From Bedellia somnulentella (Eukaryota; Arthropoda; Insecta; Lepidoptera; Bedelliidae), in NCBI GenBank assembly GCA_963576735.1, contig OY755177.1, positions 5,208,001 through 5,272,000 of the forward strand: 64,000 nucleotides of DNA, written 5' to 3'. Both the position numbers and the translations under genes were made by a program. Within the stretch, counting starts at the first letter, position 1, and each line of letters begins with the position of its first letter. Of this stretch, positions 57,721-64,000 are shown piece by piece. The notes under the pieces are model-generated. The model did no database searches, was not told the origin of the DNA, and saw only the letters and a program-made list of their open reading frames with translations.

Positions 57721-58390
57721 TTCGAGTCCATGCAATACACCTTTAACTACTTATTCACCCATACCGCGATTTAAATTCTGACATCCATACACACCACATA
57801 AAAAACGGCAGGTAACAGGCACTTTGAATTAACCGACAACGACATTGTAAACTATCACTGGAAACCGGTTATAATAAATTAAAAATAACTTTTTTATGAA
57901 TTCTATTAACTTATTCGAGACGAAACTAATGTTTTTTTAAGTTATAAAGTTTTATGTGAACTTTTTATGTTTACGAATTCCCGCCATAGCTATGCCGGAC
58001 TGGACGACATCACCTCGTAACAGCTACACACCGTGTGTTTCTGGTTTGTTTGGTAAGTTTGGTACAAATGGTAGATGCCGTCTTTTTTGGTTCCCGCCTA
58101 GCTCATATGAATGAGCAGGTAGAAATCTCTGTAAGTTGAAGTGAGAGAGGGGATATGAACAGGTGAGAACGAAAATAAAGTGTTACCATAACTTGATTTA
58201 CAAATTTTTCAAATCTATATGTCTATCAAAATTTGTAGTTTCATTCGGGCAGAATAAACATTTTGCGTTAGTTTTTGACATTAAGATACATCCATTTTAA
58301 ACTAAAAAACATATAAAACTATTGATAAAGTACATAACAATATGATTAGTTTTGTTTTGGTGGTATATGCTATTGAATTATTATAGCGTA
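57721..58390 (-). promoter_or_regulatory. 5' leader and possible promoter of the WAVE-homology gene
   Basis: This region is upstream of the ATG on the minus strand. It includes a GC-richer stretch at 57.96-58.15 kb with GGCGGGAATTCG and GGCGGGAACC. No TATA box or initiator could be fixed. Promoter function is inferred from position only. Confidence 0.3.
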
Positions 58391-58655
58391 TTATAAATAA
58401 AATAAATAAATAAAATAAAAAGATTTATTTGCCAAGTAACAGATTACACCATTTGTACTTAAACTAACGAACATTGTTTTACAAATTGTAATTTATAATG
58501 CAGTTATTCTTTAGCTTTTTATGACATATTAAGAGGTCGAGTAGAAAAACAAAAGAATATTTTTTCCTTGTGGCTTGTAGTACAAACCAAAACAATAAAA
58601 CTCTAGTACCTAAACTAGGCCGGGCCTGTATCTTAGGTACTAGTTTTTTCCCATA
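58391..58655 (-). mobile_element. LINE 3' end
   Basis: On the minus strand the sequence ends CTTGGCAAATAAATCTTTTT followed by a (TTTTA)n/(TTTA)n tail, as in LINE 3' ends. Near the other end, AGTACCTAA and TTAGGTACT flank GGCCGGGCCTG, a stem-loop often present in lepidopteran LINE 3' regions. No coding sequence remains. Confidence 0.5.
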
Positions 58656-59017
58656 TATTTCATTAATTATTACATTTCAATTTAGATAACATATATATTT
58701 TAAGGAGCTAGGTAAGGTAGGAGCAGAGCGTTATTTTATATATTAGAGTCAAATAATTTAATCTAGTGTTGTATGAATTGGTATACCACTTTTGTGTCAT
58801 TAGTATATTTTCAGTATAAATAAGGCGGTTAGATCAGTTTTTCTTACTTCCACTTTCACAAAAAAAAATGTGTGTGTGATCAAGGGCGAGATATTTTTAA
58901 TTTAATCGACAATGATCTATAAATTTAAAGTAACCCTCGTAATTGTTCCTGTTTAGAAGAAAATTAGGTGCATTTCATTAAAATTTTAATAATTTAATAT
59001 AATAATTCAAATAGCAG

Positions 59018-59046
59018 CTGTGTAGTGTTGGCTTAGAATAGCAGTA
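59018..59046 (+). mobile_element. SINE-like repeat, 5' fragment (copy 16)
   Basis: AGCTGTGTAGTGTTGGCTTA followed by GAATAGCAGTA matches the first 30 bases of the family. The rest is missing, so it is a deletion remnant rather than a fresh insertion. Confidence 0.6.
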
Positions 59047-59139
59047 TAGCATTTACAATAAGAACACTTATACTAAATCTTATACTAAAATAAATAAAGT
59101 AACAAAAAAAACTTAATATTTTATGCTTAATGAATGCGT

Positions 59140-59251
59140 TCTACCTATAATCTGTGCATACTTCAGATGTTTTTCTTGTAATAAGTAATATTTTCTTTAA
59201 AATTTGTAAATGTATGCTCTGTTTGCAAACCAAATAAATAATTATTATTCT
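59140..59251 (+). mobile_element. Possible LINE 3' end
   Basis: TTTGCAAACCAAATAAATAA followed by (TTA)n resembles a LINE polyadenylation signal and tail. The body is not recognisable. Confidence 0.3.
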
Positions 59252-59817
59252 TAAATTTATTTCTTTGTTCACTTAGCTTTTATTTCTCCCAATTTTATAT
59301 TATTTTGTAATGGCAATACTATTTAAATTACAGTGCCATCTATTGGGTTACGGAAGTACTAACTGTTATACATGTACTGTGGTTGGTTTATATTTTGGTT
59401 GGTTGTATAATTTTCAAGCATGGAATCTAAAGAAAAAAATTATAAACATTTATTTTCTAACTCTGTTACGGAAAGAACTACATGTAGTGCAAAAAATAAA
59501 TCAGAATTTCTCAACATCTCCACATCTTGTTACAAGCTCCACCTAGCTTTCTTTTTCTTAAACAAAACGAATTGTATCTAACTAGTGTTTGTGTTAGTTC
59601 AATCTTTTAGTTGCCTGATGGCAGTCTTGGTAACAAAAGTTAATATATTCAACCTAAAGTAATCAAATAATTATTTATTTCAAAATAAAAAGGTGAGTAA
59701 CTCTTTGTTGTTTGTAAGTCAAATTCTATCTTATATTTCTTGTTAAGTCGAGATCAGGTTGAAATATACTTCTAGTTCCGATTCGGATGGTGCTTCGAGT
59801 ATATTTTACATTACTCA
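59252..59817. other. No recognised feature
   Basis: A 78-codon open frame at 59.31-59.55 kb has no recognisable domain. Confidence 0.35.
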
Positions 59818-59951
59818 ACGCCTGATTTCTGAATTGAGTATTCAAGCTGAGAACGACTTAAGTATCATTTTGTCTCATTCATTATTTAAAATTTATATGC
59901 GACAGAACGATACTTAAGTTACTACGAATACTCAATTCAGAAATCAGGCGT
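59818..59951. repeat. 134-bp snap-back hairpin
   Basis: Arms of 26 bp, ACGCCTGATTTCTGAATTGA at 59818 and its complement ending 59951, are perfect inverted repeats. Inside them ACTTAAGTATCATTTTGTC and GACAGAACGATACTTAAGT pair again with few mismatches. The whole unit can fold into one long stem. It may be a small MITE, but no clear target duplication is seen. Confidence 0.8.
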
Positions 59952-60503
59952 AAGGGATGGTGTGTTGTTGTGAGAAAAACCCGTAAGAAACTCATCAACA
60001 CACATTTTTTTAAGTCCAGTTAAGTTAGAATTCAGGTTTCTTATATTCTCCGACATTAAACAAAACAATGCAATAATGAATTGAGATGGTAACTTTCCTT
60101 TTTTGACTTTGTTTTGTTGTACTGTATATAACATTAAATCTTTATCATCAGAACATGGTTCAAATTCATAATGCTTGCCAAAACGGATGAATGCTCACCA
60201 AATAGTATATCACAAACTATTGTATAAATTAAATGAAACCAATATTTATTTTTCCTACATGCTATTAAAATATCTGAACAACGTTATAGTTAATTTCAGA
60301 TCAAATAATCTATATTGTTGTTAATTAGATGTCATCAACATTTTATATTATTACTTCCATTTTAGTCATTTTTGCTGAAGCAAAAAACTAACTGTTGACC
60401 GCAATTTTTGTTGTGATATTAAACTAATTAATTAGGTACTACGTGCCCCAAACACAAGTAACTTTTTTATCGCTTTATGCATTCAAATAATATATGATAT
60501 GTA
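59952..60503. other. No recognised feature
   Basis: AT-rich DNA between the hairpin and the mariner element. Confidence 0.35.
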
Positions 60504-61771
60504 CGTGGGACACTCAGAAAATTTTGCGAAAATAAAAAAAAATGTTCTATGGGTAAAAATGTTTTCATTAAATCTTTTCAAAGTACTCTCCACCAGCATC
60601 TATACAAAGTTTCATACGTCTAAACCAGTTTTCGAAACACTTTTTCCAGTCCGCCGCAGACATTTATAGCCCGCTGACACGCTGACAGCGCATCTTCCGG
60701 CGATTAAAATTGTATCCCTTTGAGTTGATTTTTATTTTAGGGAATAAAAAGAAGTCACACGGTGCCAGGTCAGGGCTGTAAGGAGGGTGACCCAAGAGTT
60801 TGACCGGCGTGCTGTTCAGGAAGTCCGTCGTTTTGAGCGCGGTGTGAGCGGGCGCGTTGTCGTGGTGAAGCAGTAGCCCGCGGAGCCCTGTGTTTGGTCG
60901 ATTGTCGCTCACAACTGAGAAAACTACTGGCAAGCATTTAGTAGTATACCAGTCTGCGTTAATACTTCTTTGATCTTGTAAAGGAATTGACACCAAATAG
61001 CCAGTGAAAAAACTTGCGATCAAAATCTTCCCACCGCTTCTAGATCTCTTCACTTTGGTAGGGGTCGCTTCGTTTTGAAATACCCAAACCGTCGACTGGC
61101 GCTTCGTTTCTGGATCGTATTGATAAATCCAGGACTCATCACCTGTAACGATGTCGTAAACACGCCGAGACGAGCCAGCATCAAATTTATTAATCATATC
61201 ACGACACCATTCCACCCGGGCCTGTTTCTGTACCTCGGTGAGGTGGTGTGGTACCCAGCGTGAAACTATCCTCCTCACGTGAAGATATTCATGAACGCTT
61301 CCCGATCCAATCTGCATAATGTGTTGAATCTCTAGATGCGTTATTCGCCTATTGTCATGAATTATTTTTTTCACTTCCACCACGTTTTCATCCGTAACAG
61401 CCGTTAGAGGGCGACCGCTTCTTTCTTCATCCCGCAAAGTTAATCGACCACGCTTGAATTCGTTATACCAACGATACACAGTTGCCTTGGAAGGCCCTTC
61501 ATCCATAAACGCCATTTGAAGTCTATCGTATGATTCGTCTGGTATTAAGCGACATTTGAAATCGTAAAAAATCATAGCGCGAAAATGTTCCCGGCTCAGA
61601 TTCATTTTTCAGTAAGACACGACAATTTAAAATAGCTCATAAAAAATAAAGAGGGAAATTTTAAAATTGGAACGTACCTTTTTTTTCTTAAAATATTTTC
61701 AGTATACATTACAACCGGCCAGTGTTTCATCCATTAAAACCTTTTTTCGCAATACTTTCTGAGTGGCCTGG
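60504..61771 (-). mobile_element. Mariner-family transposon, nearly complete
   Basis: The 1268-bp element has imperfect terminal inverted repeats: CACTCAGAAAATTTTGCGAA at the left and, complemented from the right end, CACTCAGAAAGTATTGCGAA. TA dinucleotides flank both ends (60502-60503, 61772-61773), the target of mariner insertion. It contains one transposase gene on the minus strand. The length is typical of the family. The transposase is damaged, so the copy is probably immobile by itself. Confidence 0.88.
60568..61605 (-). pseudogene. Mariner transposase, frame-damaged
   Basis: The reading frame from the ATG at 61605 gives 313 residues. Visible parts are an N-terminal helix-turn-helix region with PSKATVYRWYNEFKRGR (about 38-54), the SRWVPHHLTE motif (115-124), and the catalytic triad D156 (TGDESW), D249 (LLHHDNAPAH) and D284 (YSPDLAPCD). 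The last two are 34 residues apart, the mariner D,D34D signature. Near residue 300 the frame slips: the family sequence SPEDALSACQRAI continues in another frame. Frame 1 then resumes after a stop at 60664 with MSAADWKKCFENWF and ends GGEYFEKI at 60568. The full span is exactly 346 codons including the stop, so two small indels cancel in length. It is non-functional unless frameshifted. Confidence 0.85.
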
Positions 61772-61773
61772 TA

Positions 61774-62719
61774 CTTAAATAAATATAAGCTACTGTCTAA
61801 ATGCTCACCAAAATAATGTGTAATGAGGCCTAAATTACTGCATCACTTAATCATGAATACTCGGGTCAATAAACCAATCAAGGTATATAATTCGTGAGAA
61901 AGTTCTTTGTGAATTTCATCAGAACATGTTACAGTTTCTTAGAGAGTAAACACAAACTAATAGCTACCACTCTACTTAGCACTATAAGCTCTACAGCCCC
62001 ATATGCAACACCCTGACCGGAGTATAAGGTAAGTATCAAAATGTACTGGTAAGAAAATAAAAGAAGGAAGTTCAATTAAGTTTTTTACGTATGCAATAAG
62101 TGATTATTATATTTTAAAGTTAAAAAATAATTAATGCCACTTTGATTTCTAAAGTAACAAAAAAAAACTTCTGTGCGCCACCTGGTGTGGTCGGGGCGGG
62201 GTGCAGGGTGAAGTATAGTATATATATGGTGAAGAAATAAAGGGAAGCGATTGTAAATTTAGATTGATAATAACATATTTTGATTTAAAGTTAGATAATC
62301 CTTAAACTAAAGCATCCATTTTGGGAAGCAAAAATATGTATAGACTCAATGTAATATTATTCTGATGAGTTTATATTCATTTCGGAATACAAAATTATTT
62401 TGTTTAGGGAGCTCTGTATAGAGTAGGTTAATTTTAGCTGGAAATAATTATTTTTTGCTTGGAATTTAGTTTTGGAGTATTAAAGCCATTTTGGTGAGCT
62501 ATTTATATAGTAGCCAACAATAATATTATGAAATCTAGAACTTCTTAATAACAACCCATCTACCCAGAAATGCTATGGTCCGATACATTTAGAAGTCTAA
62601 TGCGGTCGCAAAAGTCACATTGTGGTACTGGTACGCGACTTATGACTACGTTTGTTCTTTTTATATGACTACCCAGAAAGATTATAATAGATGTATAAGT
62701 CATATATTTAAACCAATTT
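61774..62719. other. No recognised gene
   Basis: A G-rich patch (GGTCGGGGCGGGGTGCAGG) at about 62.19 kb interrupts AT-rich DNA. No gene or known repeat was recognised. Confidence 0.35.
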
Positions 62720-62970
62720 ACATACATACATACATATACTCACGGCTATAATTCCCTAGAAGGGGTAGCCAGAGCTTAGGAATTAGAATTTCCTCAGCCA
62801 CTTTTGGAAAGTTGAGTGGGGAAAAGATGGTGAGATAGAGGTTGTTGGTGATGGGTCTCTAACCGCATCGCCCAAAAATCCCTTAAAAGCCCCAATACCG
62901 TTAGTCGCCTCTTACGTACACCCACCGGCAGAAATGGGGTAGTGTTATTCTAAGCCGACACTACACAGCA
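62720..62970 (-). mobile_element. SINE-like repeat, copy 17
   Basis: Full-length reverse copy from a (CATA)n tract and CTCACGGCTATAATTCCC to AAGCCGACACTACACAGCA. The internal blocks are intact. No clear target duplication was found. Confidence 0.88.
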
Positions 62971-63290
62971 AAATAACTGTTTAGGTAAACATTGTTATAT
63001 TGTTTGGTGATTAAATTTTAGTGTCACTTTTATTATTCTGAAAGTCAATATAATTATTTGGTTCTTGATAATATTTCCAAGTATAAAATTCTTTATGAAT
63101 ATTTAGGGTAGCGTTTCTATATTATTGATTTACTTAGTTGACAGACCATTAAGAATTTTAATCTTAGTTATTTCAACCATTCTATACATGTCGACGTTTT
63201 TGCATTTTATATGTTATGAAATTGTGTCATACAAATTTATAATTATTATCTTCTATTTATTTTACATTTAGGTGTTTTGAACCGATTTCT
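62971..63290. other. No recognised feature
   Basis: AT-rich spacer. Confidence 0.35.
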
Positions 63291-63405
63291 TTACATACAT
63301 ACTTATACTCATACCATTAGTTCCGTTGGGATAAACAGAGACTAATGATCGCCACTTTGTACGATCGCGATCCTGGCAAACCACTGAAGCTTAATTTACA
63401 ATGAT
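63291..63405 (-). mobile_element. Retroelement 3' end with (TACA)n tract
   Basis: TTTACATACATACTTATACTC, then GTTGGGATAAACAGAGACTA and CGATCGCGATCCTGGCA, resembles a widespread lepidopteran LINE 3' end that begins with a TACA repeat and contains a GGGGTAAGCAGAGACTA block. It is diverged. It is distinct from the SINE-like family despite a similar simple-repeat end. Confidence 0.45.
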
Positions 63406-63439
63406 CAATATTTTCGTACATGTCCTTTTAAGACTTGGT

Positions 63440-63735
63440 TTCAATTACGGAGGTCTCGGGTTCGATCTCCGGGGGCGGTAACCTTACAAATTTAATTTGT
63501 ATGATTTAACCCAGTCTGGAAGGATATTGCAGGCTTTAATAACCTGATTTAATAAATATATATGATAAATTAAGATGATTCCGTGCTTTGGAGGGCACGT
63601 TAAGCCGTCGGTCTCGGCTACTATTATTAGTAGTTGTTAGTCTGCCAACCCGCGATGGTGGACTATGGCCAAATCGCCCTATATAGTGTAGGCTCGAGCC
63701 CCTTGGTGGGGATATTTGGGCTGTGAGGATGTCCT
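63440..63735 (+). mobile_element. tRNA-type SINE of the GGCACGTTAAGCCG family
   Basis: GGTCTCGGGTTCGATCTCCG at 63.45 kb is a tRNA T-arm/box B. Downstream, CCGTGCTTTGGAGGGCACGT, TAAGCCGTCGGTCTCGGCTA and GCCAACCCGCGATGGTGGA form a body found in many lepidopteran SINEs. The tRNA 5' half is missing or diverged, so the copy is 5'-truncated. Confidence 0.6.
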
Positions 63736-63773
63736 TTTATTCTTTAGACTTCGGACGTCAGGTCATAGGCAGG

Positions 63774-63965
63774 CTATTTGGGTAAATTCTTTGTTTTAAC
63801 TATATGTCTCCTCCAAGGTCGTCCTCTACCTATATTTCCATCCACATTAGCTCTATATATTGTTCTCACCGATTTTCTTTCATCCATTCTCTGTATGTGC
63901 CCAAACCATCTTAACATTCCTTTTTCTATCTTTTTAACCGACTTCAAAAAAAGGAGTGTTCTCAA
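63774..63965 (-). mobile_element. LINE ORF2 C-terminal remnant
   Basis: On the minus strand, EKGMLRWFGHIQRMDERK, then SVRTIYRANVDG, then GRGRPWRRHI is the conserved tail of reverse transcriptases of RTE/Craft-like non-LTR retrotransposons (W-F-GH-x-x-RM ... GRGRP-x-x-x-W/H). Only this C-terminal end is present, and the rest may lie beyond the window edge or be lost. Confidence 0.7.
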
Positions 63966-64000
63966 TTCGACCGTATATATATTATGTTTGTTCGCCGATT
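63935..64000 (+). repeat. Dispersed repeat start, runs off window
   Basis: TTAACCGACTTCAAAAAAAG and GTTCTCAATTCGACCGTAT match a sequence dispersed in many lepidopteran genomes. It continues past the end of the window, so its nature cannot be judged. Confidence 0.45.

Noticed and set aside
57721..57735. Upstream extension HGLE before MPFVQR
   Set aside because: The upstream in-frame codons are TTG CAT GGA CTC GAA with no ATG. The family starts at MPF/MPL.
57382..57774. 130-codon plus-strand frame over the WAVE-homology exon
   Set aside because: It is antisense to a clear conserved domain. No motif was recognised in it.
61075..61263. 62-codon plus-strand frame inside the mariner
   Set aside because: It is the antisense shadow of the transposase.
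1..64000. CRISPR arrays, operons or prokaryotic systems
   Set aside because: No regularly spaced direct repeats with unique spacers and no tightly packed co-directional genes. The DNA has eukaryotic splice signals and transposons throughout.

Overview
The window looks like nuclear DNA of a moth or butterfly (Lepidoptera). It is AT-rich and mostly non-coding. It carries eukaryotic splice signals and polyadenylation motifs, and is crowded with repeats of lepidopteran type: short Helitrons with TCTATACT...CTAG ends, LINE 3' ends containing GCGATAAGACCGCC, a tRNA-type SINE body containing GGCACGTTAAGCCG, Penelope-like and mariner remnants. There is no operon, Shine-Dalgarno or prokaryotic gene order. 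The species call is an inference from these repeats and from two insect-type genes.

Only three protein-coding pieces are supported well. (1) At 57432-57720 on the minus strand is a first coding exon with a WAVE-homology domain (MPFVQRVVEP...), ending in a clean GTAAGT donor. It best fits the Nance-Horan syndrome/GUK-holder family, with SCAR/WAVE as the alternative. No following exon was found, so much of 1-57431 may be its first intron. (2) At 22332-23508 on the minus strand is a complete two-exon MADF-BESS transcription factor of 267 residues. (3) Starting 87 bp away and pointing in the opposite direction is a short first coding exon (23596-23661, plus) of an unrecognised gene. The two probably share a bidirectional promoter. 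A few other open, GC-richer islands with splice-like borders (38.84 kb, 55.43 kb, 36.38 kb) are kept as weak exon candidates.

The rest is mobile DNA. One family of about 250 bp, SINE-like, with a (TATG)n end, occurs in about seventeen places, often with 12-13 bp target duplications. Three Helitrons of about 950 bp (3.2, 15.0 and 32.7 kb) each carry a (TGTC)n microsatellite of different length. A family of tRNA-like modules enclosed by AT-rich arms occurs at 7.5, 37.4, 37.7, 44.6 and 56.4 kb; two copies have turned the tRNA 3' half into a hairpin. A tRNA-derived SINE lies at 4.6-5.0 kb and a LINE reverse-transcriptase tail at 6.0-6.8 kb. A Penelope-like fragment with inverted arms lies at 13.9-14.9 kb, and a fold-back element at 26.4-27.2 kb. 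A nearly complete mariner lies at 60.5-61.8 kb. The last kilobase is a pile-up of LINE and SINE pieces running off the window edge.

Functionally, the genes are regulatory (a DNA-binding MADF-BESS factor) and cytoskeletal or synaptic scaffolding (a WAVE-homology protein). The transposons appear to be passengers in introns and intergenic DNA. Nothing here is a demonstrated new system. The most unusual structures are the tRNA-half hairpin elements and the two-layered fold-back element.
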